Assembly: GCA_013214285.1 (NCBI GenBank)
Contig: JABSPW010000017.1
Coordinates: 1 to 35,694 of the forward strand
Length of the DNA stretch: 35,694 bases
Source: Halioglobus sp.
GTDB lineage: Bacteria > Pseudomonadota > Gammaproteobacteria > Pseudomonadales > Halieaceae
Direction: 5' to 3'
Below, in pieces: positions 8,906 to 17,876 of the stretch. The stretch's first letter is position 1, and the number at the start of each line of letters is the position of its first letter. A program made the translations under genes and the position numbers. The notes below the pieces were generated by a model that saw nothing but the letters and a program-made list of their open reading frames with translations, had not been told where the DNA came from and did no database searches.

Positions 8906-10131
8906 CGTTTATTGAACAGTGGCGGCAAATACTGCTTAGCGCCTTTCGGCATCGCACTAGAACCCTGTTGACTGCATTCGGTGTGTTTTGGGGAATCTTT
9001 ATGCTGGTCTTGCTGCTGGGCATAGGTAAAGGCTTGGAGCGCGGCGTTCAGAGCATGTTTAAAGACGAAGCCGTGAACAGTGTGTGGGTCAGAGCCGGGA
9101 CGACGTCGCTCGCATATCAAGGGTATACGATAGGTCGGGCAGTGACATTTTCGACAGAAGATATCGCCGCCGTGCAGCAGGCGATACCAGGGGCAACATC
9201 GATCACGCCTAGGCACACGGTACCACTTAGCAGAGCGGTCAGTAGCACAACGGGCTACGGCTTCTTTCCCGTGCTGGGTATATATCCTGGCTACCATACT
9301 ATTGAGCGGAATCGGATCATACATGGGCGCTTTATCAATGCACTTGATATTGATCATCGTCGGTTGATTGCAGTATTGGGCCGTCGGTCCGCAGAGTTGT
9401 TATTTGGTAACCCAGCTCATGCTATTGGTGAGTTCATCATTCTCGATGGAATTTCGTTTCAGGTGGTAGGCGTTTTCGATGACGACGGAGGAGAGAGCGA
9501 GCTAAGGCGGATCTATCTTCCGTTCACCTCGTTGGCCCGCTCTCTTGATCCCTCTCGCGAATTTGGCCTTCTGGTGTTTGTGACCTCTGAGAAATTAGAG
9601 CCTCAATGGCTGGAGCAGCGCTTGCGGGAAGTGTTGGCGGTACGCCATCAGTTTGATCCCACGGACCTGGCAGCAGTTTCTGTCTTTAACGCTAATGAGC
9701 AGTTTAAAAAAATTGAGGCGATGTTTACTGGCATCAATTTCTTTATAACAGTCGTCGGTCTCGGTACTCTTTTTGCTGGTCTTGTCAGCGTTAGCAATAT
9801 TATGATGATCTCGGTGAAGGAGCGTAAGCGAGAGATCGGTCTTAGAAAAGCCGTCGGAGCGACACCCAGATCGATTCAGTTGTTGGTAATGAAAGAGGCT
9901 CTGTTGATTGCCACCATTTCAGGCTATCTTGGTCTGGTGGTTGGTCTGGCGGTTATTGAAACGATAAGGTTGTCAGGCTTGGAGGCTGAATTTTTCCGGG
10001 ATCCAGAGGTAAATCTCCTGGCAGCACTGGCTGCGCTCATTGCTATTATTTTCGGTGGCACTCTCGCTGGCCTGATCCCCGCCCGACAGGCCGCAAAAAC
10101 TAATCCTATTGAGGCTTTGCGGCATGACTGA
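8902..10131 (+). CDS. ABC transporter permease, MacB/FtsX family
   Basis: 409 residues with the MacB topology: one N-terminal membrane segment (about 20–45, in FGVFWGIFMLVLLLGIG), a large periplasmic domain of roughly 230 residues (MacB-PCD), then three C-terminal membrane segments in the FtsX domain. The cytoplasmic loop carries SVKERKREIGLRKAVGAT, the family's conserved coupling-helix segment, and the protein ends in PARQAAKTNPIEALRHD, also typical. Unlike MacB itself the ATPase is a separate gene, directly upstream with a 4-bp overlap. The complex would act at the inner membrane and push a periplasmic substrate towards an outer-membrane TolC-like channel. No TolC-like gene is in the window. 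Confidence 0.94.
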   Translation: MTFIEQWRQILLSAFRHRTRTLLTAFGVFWGIFMLVLLLGIGKGLERGVQSMFKDEAVNSVWVRAGTTSLAYQGYTIGRAVTFSTEDIAAVQQAIPGATSITPRHTVPLSRAVSSTTGYGFFPVLGIYPGYHTIERNRIIHGRFINALDIDHRRLIAVLGRRSAELLFGNPAHAIGEFIILDGISFQVVGVFDDDGGESELRRIYLPFTSLARSLDPSREFGLLVFVTSEKLEPQWLEQRLREVLAVRHQFDPTDLAAVSVFNANEQFKKIEAMFTGINFFITVVGLGTLFAGLVSVSNIMMISVKERKREIGLRKAVGATPRSIQLLVMKEALLIATISGYLGLVVGLAVIETIRLSGLEAEFFRDPEVNLLAALAALIAIIFGGTLAGLIPARQAAKTNPIEALRHD

Positions 10132-10175
10132 AAGGTTTTGCGCAGATAATCGAGAGAGATTAGAGGTTATTCCCA

Positions 10176-11297
10176 GTGCTAGGTAAAGTATTTGTCGGTT
10201 TACTTCTGATGATGTTGGTCGTTGCCAGTGCCGCTTTTATTTATTCTAAAGCGGTGCCGACAAAACCTGATCTAAATATAGTAACGCCCGAGCGAGCAAC
10301 TATCCGAAAGACTATTGTCGCCAACGGCAATATTCTACCGCGCGAAGAAATCAGGGTGAAGCCGCAGATTTCAGGTGTCATTAAGCGTGTGTTTGTGCGT
10401 ACTGGCGACCAGGTCAAAGTAGGCGATATCCTCGCCGAGGTCGAGCCTCAGCCTAGCCCTGCAGCCGTCAACGAGGCCAATTCCAGTTTGCGTGAAGCCG
10501 AAATCAGACTAGATCACGCGCGAAGGGAGTTGCGCCGCGCGGAGAAGATATTACCGACGGGCGCGATCACTGATACAGAGTACCGTGAATTACAGTTGAA
10601 TGCTGAAATAGCGGTCGCCAATCTGCAAGTCGCTGAGCGGCTGGTAGAAATTGTACGTACCGGCGCCTCGGTGGAACTGGGGCACAGTCACTCAGAGGTG
10701 AGGTCCACGATTGCTGGTACGATTCTTGAGCGGCCTGTCGATATTGGTAGTTTCGTGATTGAAACCAATCCATTCAATCAAGGAACTACTATTGTGAAAT
10801 TGGCAGACATGAACGATCTGCTTTTTGTAGGCGAGGTTGATGAAGAGAGTGCTGGGCAATTACGAGTCGGGATGCCCGTGTTGATTACTATTGGTGCATT
10901 TCCGGAACAGCCGTTGTCGGCTGCGATAGAAACGATTGCGCCGCAATCCAGTCAGCGCAGGGAATCCTCCGAGCAGTCCTCGATGGCTGATTTGGGTAAT
11001 GGCGCAGTAACGACCTTCGAGATTCATGCAAAGCTGGATGATGAGACGCCGATGCCGCTTCGTGCTGGATACAGTGCGACTGCCGAGGTGGAACTGAGTC
11101 GTGCTGTAGATGTGCTGGCCATACGAGAACGTGATTTGCACTTTCGTGACGGCGCGCCGTACGTTATGTTGGCAGCGCAAGAAAGTGAAGTTTCCGAGCA
11201 GCCGGTACGCCTTGGGTTATCGGATGGCATTAGGGTAGAGGTCCTTGAAGGTGTTTCCGAAGAGTCCCGAATTGCGACTTCTGTGCGGCGATTCTAG
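10176..11297 (+). CDS. Periplasmic adaptor (MacA/HlyD/RND-MFP family)
   Basis: 373 residues starting at GTG 10176, preceded by TTAGAGG about 10 bp away. An N-terminal membrane anchor (about 5–24) is followed by a biotinyl-lipoyl-like half (PRVEIRVKP-like segment, then ISGVIKRVFVRTGDQVKVGD), an alpha-helical hairpin (about 90–160, with LREAEIRLDHARRELRRAEKI-type heptads), the second lipoyl half (TIAGTILERPVDIGSFV) and beta-barrel and membrane-proximal domains. The family bridges inner-membrane transporters and outer-membrane channels. The hairpin is short, as in MacA-like adaptors. The gene follows the MacB-type permease by 44 bp, so the two most likely form a tripartite exporter for the NRPS product. 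Identification is firm at family level; the partner channel is unknown. Confidence 0.92.
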   Translation: MLGKVFVGLLLMMLVVASAAFIYSKAVPTKPDLNIVTPERATIRKTIVANGNILPREEIRVKPQISGVIKRVFVRTGDQVKVGDILAEVEPQPSPAAVNEANSSLREAEIRLDHARRELRRAEKILPTGAITDTEYRELQLNAEIAVANLQVAERLVEIVRTGASVELGHSHSEVRSTIAGTILERPVDIGSFVIETNPFNQGTTIVKLADMNDLLFVGEVDEESAGQLRVGMPVLITIGAFPEQPLSAAIETIAPQSSQRRESSEQSSMADLGNGAVTTFEIHAKLDDETPMPLRAGYSATAEVELSRAVDVLAIRERDLHFRDGAPYVMLAAQESEVSEQPVRLGLSDGIRVEVLEGVSEESRIATSVRRF

Positions 11298-11320
11298 GTA
11301 GCCCGTATGGTGGAGAAATT

Positions 11321-12112
11321 ATGAGCCATGATACATCGAAATGGTTGGCCATTCCCCGACCGAATCCTTGGTCAGAGCTGCGCTTAATATGCTTTCCGTA
11401 CGCGGGTGGTACGACGGCGACCTATGTGCCCTGGCGGGATTCTCTGCCGCAACAGGTCGAGTTGGTGGCGGTTCAGCCCCCGGGGAGAGGCAATCGTTTG
11501 TCGGAACCGAGTTATCGCTGCCCCGACGCGCTTGTGGCAGATCTCTATCCGCTATTGAAAGCATACCTGGATCAGCCCTACGTTGTCTTTGGTCACAGCA
11601 TGGGTGCCAGACTCGGCTACGCGCTGCTGCGAAAAATTCAGCATGAAGGTGACGCACTACCGGTGCGGTTTATTGTTTCGGCAAGCCCTGCGCCGGATAC
11701 TGTGCGCGATGAGGATATTAATCAGGGCTCGGACAAAGAATTTGTCGACTATTTTAAGAAGCTGGGTGGCACCCCGGTAGAAGTATTGGAGAGCGCAGAG
11801 TTGATGGCTTTTTATCTGCCGCGCTTAAGAGCAGATTTGACACTTGCCGGGACATATTTTCCTCCGCCCGTTACCCAATTTGAGACCGAGCTGTCGCTTT
11901 TGGCGGGGCGCCTCGATCAACAGGTCTCGATGGATGAGTTATTGGCTTGGCGTCATTTCTTTCGCTTTGGGGGAATTGTGGAAGAGTTCGCCGGGGGCCA
12001 TATGTTCATAGAGACTGCACGTGATTCTGTTCTATCCAGCCTCAATCAGATGCTGCACGAGTCACTGGCCATGCTGGCTTGTGATGGTTTTGACAACACT
12101 CGTACCCTATAG
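11321..12112 (+). CDS. Type II thioesterase (NRPS editing hydrolase)
   Basis: 263 residues of the GrsT/RifR alpha/beta-hydrolase family. Early motifs CFPYAGG and VQPPGRGNR are diagnostic, followed by the nucleophile elbow GHSMGA with Ser93. The remaining triad is likely the Asp in LAGRLDQQV and His227 in AGGHMFI. These enzymes remove stalled or wrong acyl groups from carrier domains, which fits a place at the end of an NRPS operon. A good ribosome binding site (GGAGAAATT) lies just before ATG 11321, and the gene follows the adaptor by 23 bp. It is distinct from the thioesterase domain fused to the terminal NRPS. Confidence 0.95.
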   Translation: MSHDTSKWLAIPRPNPWSELRLICFPYAGGTTATYVPWRDSLPQQVELVAVQPPGRGNRLSEPSYRCPDALVADLYPLLKAYLDQPYVVFGHSMGARLGYALLRKIQHEGDALPVRFIVSASPAPDTVRDEDINQGSDKEFVDYFKKLGGTPVEVLESAELMAFYLPRLRADLTLAGTYFPPPVTQFETELSLLAGRLDQQVSMDELLAWRHFFRFGGIVEEFAGGHMFIETARDSVLSSLNQMLHESLAMLACDGFDNTRTL

Positions 12113-12806
12113 CTTCCAGCGAATCGCGGAGAGTGGGATTCCCAATATCTCAGGCGTATTCTGCGTAGAAGCACAGTTCATTGTCAGATCGGTAGGGCTG
12201 GATACCATGGCCCACTTTGGTATCGATGTTCCTCATAATTTTAGTGGGATGGTTAATAAGCGTCGCAGCGAATATCTGGCCGGTCGTCTGTGTGCTAGAG
12301 AGGCGCTCCTGGCGGCCGGTGCCGGACAACCTATTCAGATAGCCAGTGCCGGCGATCGCAGCCCGATATGGCCTCATGGCTGGACCGGCTCAATTACCCA
12401 CTGTGCAGGTCGGGCGCTCGCCGCCGTAGCAAGAGCAGACCGCGGGCGTCGCCTCGGTGTCGATGTCGAAGATTTGATGTGCGAAAACTCGGCATCTCGA
12501 TTGGCAGAGACCATATTGCACGATGGTGACCAACTGTATCCTGGATATCCTTTTGCAACAGCGCTGACGATCGCCTTTTCTGCGAAAGAGGCGCTGTATA
12601 AAGGGTTGTATCCTGATGTCCAGAGGTTTTTCGGGTTTGAAGCAGCATCTATTGTCGAATACAAGGAGGATGTGCTTTATCTGGAGCTCAACGAAGATCT
12701 GTGTGGGCGGTGGCGCCGTGGGTCGGTATTGCCTGTGCACTGTACGCTGGAAAATGAGAGAGTGTATGCGTTAATGAGCGTGGGCGCAGAGCTGTTCCCA
12801 AGATAG
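12084..12806 (+). CDS. 4'-phosphopantetheinyl transferase, EntD/Sfp type
   Basis: It would convert apo-carrier domains to the holo form by adding the CoA-derived phosphopantetheine arm. Family landmarks are KRRSEYLAGRLCAREAL, the GSITHCAGRALAAVA segment, the magnesium-binding GVDVED (matching GIDxE) and FSAKEALYKGLYP (matching FSxKESxYK). Length with this start is 240 residues, normal for EntD-like enzymes. The frame is open further upstream to GTG 12021, but that region lies inside the thioesterase gene and reads as out-of-frame sequence; ATG 12084 gives a 29-bp overlap with the thioesterase and is preferred. It is the last gene of the biosynthetic operon and completes the set needed to activate the two NRPS subunits. 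The start is less certain than the identity. Confidence 0.92.
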   Translation: MVLTTLVPYSFQRIAESGIPNISGVFCVEAQFIVRSVGLDTMAHFGIDVPHNFSGMVNKRRSEYLAGRLCAREALLAAGAGQPIQIASAGDRSPIWPHGWTGSITHCAGRALAAVARADRGRRLGVDVEDLMCENSASRLAETILHDGDQLYPGYPFATALTIAFSAKEALYKGLYPDVQRFFGFEAASIVEYKEDVLYLELNEDLCGRWRRGSVLPVHCTLENERVYALMSVGAELFPR

Positions 12807-12816
12807 ACCTGCTGTA

Positions 12817-12830
12817 GCGTCGAAAGACGC
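12817..12830 (+). terminator. Small GC-rich hairpin after the NRPS operon (possible terminator)
   Basis: A perfect 5-bp stem GCGTC/GACGC closes a GAAA tetraloop 11 bp after the PPTase stop and before the convergent SOUL gene. No T-tract follows, so it is a weak candidate and may serve only as a 3' stabilising structure. Confidence 0.25.
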
Positions 12831-12955
12831 ACAGGGCGAGTGACAGGACGGTCCTCCAGAAGGGTTGCCGGGGTGAGCGCACATTGTGGCCGAGCGATAC
12901 AGGTTGTGATGTGTGGCGCTACGTGTGCTCGACCAGGCAGTGGTTATTGTGCTGC

Positions 12956-13516
12956 TCAGTCTGCCAACTGGACAACAACCTCATTGCGCCGCCTCCAGGG
13001 CGGCGTCCACGGTGGGTCGTATTGATTCAGCGCAGGCCGGCCGAGGGTTTCGACATCATGGGCTGCAAGCACGGACAATAATTCCTTCGTCTTTTGGTCT
13101 ACTTTGCCATCAGTTGCCCAGCCGGAGAATGCGATAACAGCCATGCGTCTTGCGGGGAGTGAATGCAGACTCACGCGTCGGTCTTCGGGATGTGGCAGCT
13201 GATCCATGTTGTACTCGGTGGGCATGGTGAAAGCCATATAGCCGTCAGGCGGCATACGTGTTTCCACCGGCGCTGTCATGGCGATAGATTGCTGGGTCGC
13301 ATTGTTACCAAAGATGTAGTCTGCAAGTACGCGGAAGCGACCCGACCGGCTGCGGTCGTCTGCTATCGGAGTGCGCGCCTGTATGCTCGGGCTGTAGGCG
13401 CGGAGTTCTATATTCTGGATGTGCCCGATGGTCTCATAGGTCGGTTCGTCAGTGGCCTGTGCTATGCAGGGGACAGCGAGCAGGAGGGTGATGAATACGG
13501 CTGTTAGATGGTTCAT
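12956..13516 (-). CDS. SOUL family haem-binding protein, exported
   Basis: 186 residues from ATG 13516, with AAGGG about 8 bp before it; GTG 13525 is an in-frame alternative. An N-terminal signal peptide (LTAVFITLLLAVPCIAQA, cleavage near ATDEP) directs it to the periplasm. The body follows the SOUL/HBP pattern: YETIGHIQNIELRAYSP near the N-terminus, IAMTAPVETRM in the middle and the hallmark NQYDPPWTPPWRRRNEV near the end. Relatives bind haem or related tetrapyrroles, but the bacterial role is not settled. It is convergent with the NRPS operon and not obviously part of it. Confidence 0.92.
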   Translation of the reverse strand: MNHLTAVFITLLLAVPCIAQATDEPTYETIGHIQNIELRAYSPSIQARTPIADDRSRSGRFRVLADYIFGNNATQQSIAMTAPVETRMPPDGYMAFTMPTEYNMDQLPHPEDRRVSLHSLPARRMAVIAFSGWATDGKVDQKTKELLSVLAAHDVETLGRPALNQYDPPWTPPWRRRNEVVVQLAD

Positions 13517-13525
13517 ACGATGCAC

Positions 13526-14171
13526 CCTTGTACTTATCTGTATCTACGGCATCTGGATGAACTTGGTTCATCGCGCGAGCACTCTAGCCGTGTGGATAGG
13601 CTTTCCAAGTAACTGCGGTGCAGCCCGGGTAGGCTAGAGTGGGGGGCAGGACCAGGGTGACCGCTCCATCTAGCAAGGCTATGACGGCAAGGTGCGGATA
13701 GTGGCTTTTCGTCAGTCGCAATCGTTTACTGGGACTTGCTTGTGGGTGTCCTGAAACCTGATTGGCGCGTATAGCGCGGGTCATTAATGGAGCTAACAGT
13801 GTCACGTCAGGCATCGATAGTAGGTGTCATGGGTTGAGGGCTACCAGCGCCGCGATCTTATCTATGTAGCGGTACCTGAGGTTGCTGCCACTCTAATAAA
13901 GTATATTTAAATCAATGACATGTAATGATTTAGTCTGTGCGGAGGATAAAATTTCCTGGGTTTTACTTGATCGGCCTGGTGTAGGCGGGCAGTTAGAAAA
14001 AACCTTTCTATACTTAGGATCGGCGCCATTCAATAACGGGTGCGTGAAATGCCGCTTGGGGGTGGTGTGTTTACGCATGGACGCCAGATGGAAGGCGGCT
14101 CGCGGGCGCTGCGAATAGTGCAACGCCGGCCGCCGATAACTGTTTCGTTCAACAGGAAAATGAGGTTGGAT
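13526..14171. other. Spacer without a recognisable gene
   Basis: About 650 bases between the divergent SOUL and DUF1254 genes. Short frames here have no familiar motifs and no convincing ribosome binding sites. The last 250 bases are AT-richer (for example around 13895–13925) and must hold the DUF1254 promoter, but I see no clear consensus. Confidence 0.5.
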
Positions 14172-15710
14172 ATGCGATATGAACTGTTGGTATTACTCGG
14201 ATTAGGTACTGTGCTGGGGCACGGTGTATTCGCTGACGACACGTCTTTGGACCACTACAATACGAAGATACCGTCAGAGATTCTCACGCCAAACGAGGTA
14301 GACACATCGATTGGTACATTCCGTTTTTTTGATGGATTACCCGATTCAGACACGGTTACGGCGGTATACGACAACCTCGATAGGATGCGTGCCACTGAGG
14401 CTTTCTTAGATATGGTCCCACTGGCATCTATTGAAGGGTTGCGACTTGGTATGGCGTCTCTTGGTGTTGATGCGGCCAATAAAATTCTTCTTTATAACGA
14501 CCTGATGGATTCCAATTCGCTGTTTCTGACCGGCAACACAGACACGATCTATGCGATCGGGCTATTGGATTTGCAGCGCGATGGACCGACGGTAATAGAA
14601 GTGCCACCGGGCGCTGGACCGGGGACGCTCAATGATGCTTACTTCCGCTTCGTTATTGATATGGGTGCTCCGGGCCCTGATCGGGGCAAGGGCGGCAAAT
14701 ACCTTATTTTGCCACCAGATTATGACGGTGAAGTACCTGCAGGCTATTTCGTGGCGCGCAGTCCGACCTATGTCAACTGGCTCCCGTTGCGCGGATTCCT
14801 GGAGGATGGGAGCACGGATGCTGCCGTAGCGATGTGGTCAGATGGCTTGAAAATATATCCCCTGTCCGAATCAGATGATCCGCCTGCACTGGAAGTCATT
14901 GATGCGACAGGGAAATATGTCAATACCATCCATGCCAATGACGAAAATTTTTACCGTGAGATTGATGCGGTCATACAGCGTGAACCGGTGGATTTTCTAG
15001 ACCCGGAACTTCGCGGTAACCTGGCTGCGATCGGCATTGAGAAGGGCAAGGTTTTCAATCCAGACGAGCGTATGCAGGCCATCTTGAAAGATGGTGTAGC
15101 CATCGCGAATGCCACAGCCAGGGCATTGGCGTTTCGGCCGCGCTCGGAAACGATCGGCATTTATGGTGAAGATAGTGCGTGGTTTACAGCGTTTGATGGT
15201 GGTAGCTATCAGTGGCTAAAAGACGATGGTCAGGGTGGTCGAAATAAAGATGCGCGTACCAGGTTTTTCTATATCGCCACGGTGAACACGCCCGCCATGG
15301 TGCTTGAGATGGTAGGTGCTGGATCGCAATACGCATTAGCGGCACAGGATTCACAGGGACGTTATCTGGATGGCGGGAAAACCTACAGTCTTACTATTCC
15401 TGCTGACGTGCCGGCTAAGGATTTTTGGTCACTAGTGGTTTATGACCCGCAAACAAGATCAATGTTGCAAACAAGTCAGCCGTACCCGTCAAAGAACAAT
15501 ACGCGCAATCGAGACCTCGTCACTAACGCAGATGGTTCAACCACAATCTGGTTCGGACCCGAAGCCCCGGCGGGTAAGGAGGCGAATTGGATTGAAACCG
15601 TTCCGGGCAAAGGGTGGTTTCTGTGCTTACGTTTGTACGGGCCGCTAAAAGCGTGGTTTGATAAATCCTGGCGGCCTGGAGAGATTGTTGCAGTATCGGA
15701 CCCAGCTTAG
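14172..15710 (+). CDS. DUF1254/DUF1214 domain protein, exported
   Basis: 512 residues from ATG 14172, chosen because GAGG lies 7 bp before it and the protein then begins with a clean signal peptide (YELLVLLGLGTVLGHGVFA, cleavage before DDT). ATG 14160 is possible. The N-terminal half holds the DUF1254 region (LFLTGNTDTIYAIGLLDL, then VIEVPPGAGPGTLNDAYFRF); the C-terminal half holds DUF1214 (KTYSLTIPADVPAKDFWSLV, VYDPQTRSMLQT, then a late IWFGPEAPAGKEANWIET and RLYGP). These beta-rich proteins are common in environmental proteobacteria and have no settled function. It appears intact and monocistronic, with no clear partner. Confidence 0.93.
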   Translation: MRYELLVLLGLGTVLGHGVFADDTSLDHYNTKIPSEILTPNEVDTSIGTFRFFDGLPDSDTVTAVYDNLDRMRATEAFLDMVPLASIEGLRLGMASLGVDAANKILLYNDLMDSNSLFLTGNTDTIYAIGLLDLQRDGPTVIEVPPGAGPGTLNDAYFRFVIDMGAPGPDRGKGGKYLILPPDYDGEVPAGYFVARSPTYVNWLPLRGFLEDGSTDAAVAMWSDGLKIYPLSESDDPPALEVIDATGKYVNTIHANDENFYREIDAVIQREPVDFLDPELRGNLAAIGIEKGKVFNPDERMQAILKDGVAIANATARALAFRPRSETIGIYGEDSAWFTAFDGGSYQWLKDDGQGGRNKDARTRFFYIATVNTPAMVLEMVGAGSQYALAAQDSQGRYLDGGKTYSLTIPADVPAKDFWSLVVYDPQTRSMLQTSQPYPSKNNTRNRDLVTNADGSTTIWFGPEAPAGKEANWIETVPGKGWFLCLRLYGPLKAWFDKSWRPGEIVAVSDPA

Positions 15711-15895
15711 TGACGCATTGGCAAGCGCAGGATGAGAAATTGTCGAGCCTATAGGATGAGGCGCTATTTGACCGGCCTAGTGTTGTGTGCGGACGATGAT
15801 GCAGTGCTTGCCGCCAAGATGACTTTGCTCACAGAGGGGCATTGTCCCGCTCGCTAGTATGATCGAGGGCAGTGATCAATCAGAGGAAAGTATCT

Positions 15896-17584
15896 GTGTC
15901 CTATTTGCACGACTTATTCGAAGCAGCTCCTATCAGCGCATTGTTTCTGGCGCTTGCCGCGGGCTATGTTCTCGGTAAGATCCGCTTCGGCCGGTTTCAG
16001 CTTGGTGGTTTGGCTGGCACGCTATTCGCGGCGATTATTATTGGTCAGGTGGGAGTAGAGGTGGATGAAAATATAAAGGAGATGTCATTTGCCATTTTTA
16101 TCTACACGCTCGGTTTCGTCAGCGGGCCGCAATTCTTTCAGAGTCTTGGTCGCTCCACGCTAAACCAGCTGCACCTGACGCTTGTATCTAGCCTGGTTAT
16201 ATTTGCAACAGTCTGGACGCTGGCCAAGCTAGTCGGACTGGATCAGGGCACCGCAGCCGGTCTGCTTGCCGGTGCTACAACAGAATCTGCATCAGTGGGC
16301 ACGGCCGGGGATGCTATATCCGCTATGCAATTGGATGAAGCTACGAAGGCTACGCTGCAGGCAAATATCGCAGTGACTTACGCGGTCACTTACCTGTTTG
16401 GCTTCACCTTGGTTGTTTTCTTTGTGACAAATCTGGCGCCTCGCTTAATGGGTATAGATCTCGCAGAGTCAGCCCGTGCTTACGATCTAGAGCTGGGTAA
16501 TAACAGCCAGACGCTAGTATCTGGACAGTCCGCAGCGATGGATGGAATCCGCGTAAGAATTTACAGAGTCGACAATGTGGAAATGAGCGGGGTGTGTCTC
16601 GGGCAATTTCGCGAGCAACATGACGAGATGGTGCACATTGAGCGCGTTGTGAGAGCGGGGCAGCCCTTGACACTTTCCTCGGAAACTACCTTGCAAGTGG
16701 GGGATCTGGTAAGACTGATTGGACAGCGCGCCTCATTGGTTGCCTCAGGTCGCTTGTTGGGCGAAGAAGTGGGGGAAGCAGATGGCTTTGATATCGTCAC
16801 GGAAACTCGCGACGTGGTGATTACGCGTTCATGGGTAGTTGGCAAGACGATGGCAGCCGCCCGCGACGCACTCGATATTAACCTAAGACGCGGCGTATTT
16901 GCATTGCGCCTTAGGCGCGGTGACAGAGACTACCCCTTTGGCCGTCATACAGTGCTACAAGCCGGCGATGTTCTCACCTTGCATGGCCCCGCGCAGGCTG
17001 TGTCAGGTACTGCCCATGCAATCGGTTACTCTATTGATGGGGCTGACGGAGTGGACTATGCCTACCTGGGTTTGGGAATCGTTGTGGGTATGCTGCTGGG
17101 TATGGTGACCGTGCCAGTAGCCGGATCGGAAGTGGCGTTGCATACCGGAGGTGGTTGTTTGATCGCTGGACTGCTATTCGGTTGGTTGCGCTCGAAGCGG
17201 CCGACATTTGGTAACATTCCGCCGGCAACGGCGCTACATTTGCGCGATTACGGCCTATCCATTTTTATTGCCAGTGTCGGTCTGGCTAGTGGACCGCAGG
17301 CGCTGACCTTGTTGCAGGAAAGAGGGCTTATTTTGCCGCTTCTGTCCCTAGTGGTGGTTTTAATGCCCCTTACCGTGTGTACTTTCTACGCACGAGTGGT
17401 TTTAAAGATGTCGCCTGCGCTGGTGTGTGGTGCATTAGCCGGAGTAATGACGTGTACACCCGCACTGAATGCTTTGGTGGGCAAGGCGGGAAGCGAAGCG
17501 CCTGTGGCGGGCTATACTGTGCCATACGCAGTGTCGAATGTAATACTGACGTTGTTGGGTCCAATTATTGTGCTGACGGTGTAA
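15896..17584 (+). CDS. Putative aspartate:alanine antiporter-family transporter (AspT/YbjL/YidE type)
   Basis: 562 residues from GTG 15896, which has AGAGGAAAG 6 bp upstream; GTG 15872 is in frame but has no such site. This length matches YbjL/AspT relatives (about 540–560). Two membrane halves, each with GxxxG-rich helices (TLGFVSGPQFFQSLG in the first, IASVGLASGPQALTLL in the second), flank a cytoplasmic insert of about 190 residues holding two TrkA-C/RCK-C domains (VGDLVRLIGQR, then LQAGDVLTLHG). The first half has GLLAGATTESASVGTA and the second GALAGVMTCTPALNAL, the paired repeat signature of the family. Members exchange dicarboxylates or amino acids across the inner membrane; the substrate here is unknown. 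Confidence 0.93.
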   Translation: MSYLHDLFEAAPISALFLALAAGYVLGKIRFGRFQLGGLAGTLFAAIIIGQVGVEVDENIKEMSFAIFIYTLGFVSGPQFFQSLGRSTLNQLHLTLVSSLVIFATVWTLAKLVGLDQGTAAGLLAGATTESASVGTAGDAISAMQLDEATKATLQANIAVTYAVTYLFGFTLVVFFVTNLAPRLMGIDLAESARAYDLELGNNSQTLVSGQSAAMDGIRVRIYRVDNVEMSGVCLGQFREQHDEMVHIERVVRAGQPLTLSSETTLQVGDLVRLIGQRASLVASGRLLGEEVGEADGFDIVTETRDVVITRSWVVGKTMAAARDALDINLRRGVFALRLRRGDRDYPFGRHTVLQAGDVLTLHGPAQAVSGTAHAIGYSIDGADGVDYAYLGLGIVVGMLLGMVTVPVAGSEVALHTGGGCLIAGLLFGWLRSKRPTFGNIPPATALHLRDYGLSIFIASVGLASGPQALTLLQERGLILPLLSLVVVLMPLTVCTFYARVVLKMSPALVCGALAGVMTCTPALNALVGKAGSEAPVAGYTVPYAVSNVILTLLGPIIVLTV

Positions 17585-17687
17585 GCGGCTCAGCCAACAA
17601 AGCAGCAGTGGTCGACCGGAATGAGGTGACTGTACAGTAAGTCCTGGGCGAATGTCGTAACGTGTTGTAGAGTCAAGAGGTAGTGAC

Positions 17688-17876
17688 ATGATGGCTCTCT
17701 TGTTCATCCTGTCCTTCGTGGCGTCTATTTGTGCCAGCGCGGGTAAGGTCTATGGCACACTGATTGTCGGCTACGCCGCCCTCGCCGGCACTGTGTTTTG
17801 GTTTCTGCACCACGCGCAAGATGCGCTCTCTATAGTGCTGTGGCGATGTCGATCGTGCAGATCTAGCGGCAGCTGA
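17688..17876 (+). CDS. Small membrane protein, DUF5993-like
   Basis: 62 residues with two hydrophobic segments and the motif FWFLHHAQDALSI. I recall DUF5993 proteins as about 50-residue membrane proteins with a similar HHxTDxLNI ending, encoded beside DsbB-type genes; that match is from memory. The gene starts right after GAGGTAGTGAC and its 3' end overlaps the decayed dsbB-like gene. The tail after residue 50 (RCRSCRSSGS) looks unlike membrane protein sequence and may mean that the original stop was lost. The frame may therefore be intact or slightly run on. Confidence 0.5.
   Translation: MMALLFILSFVASICASAGKVYGTLIVGYAALAGTVFWFLHHAQDALSIVLWRCRSCRSSGS

Noticed and set aside
12021..12083. Longer phosphopantetheinyl transferase start at GTG 12021
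   Set aside because: The extra residues lie inside the thioesterase coding region and look like a shifted-frame translation; ATG 12084 gives the family's normal length.
13584..14118. Short frames on both strands in the SOUL–DUF1254 spacer
   Set aside because: No family motif, no ribosome binding site, and composition unlike coding sequence.
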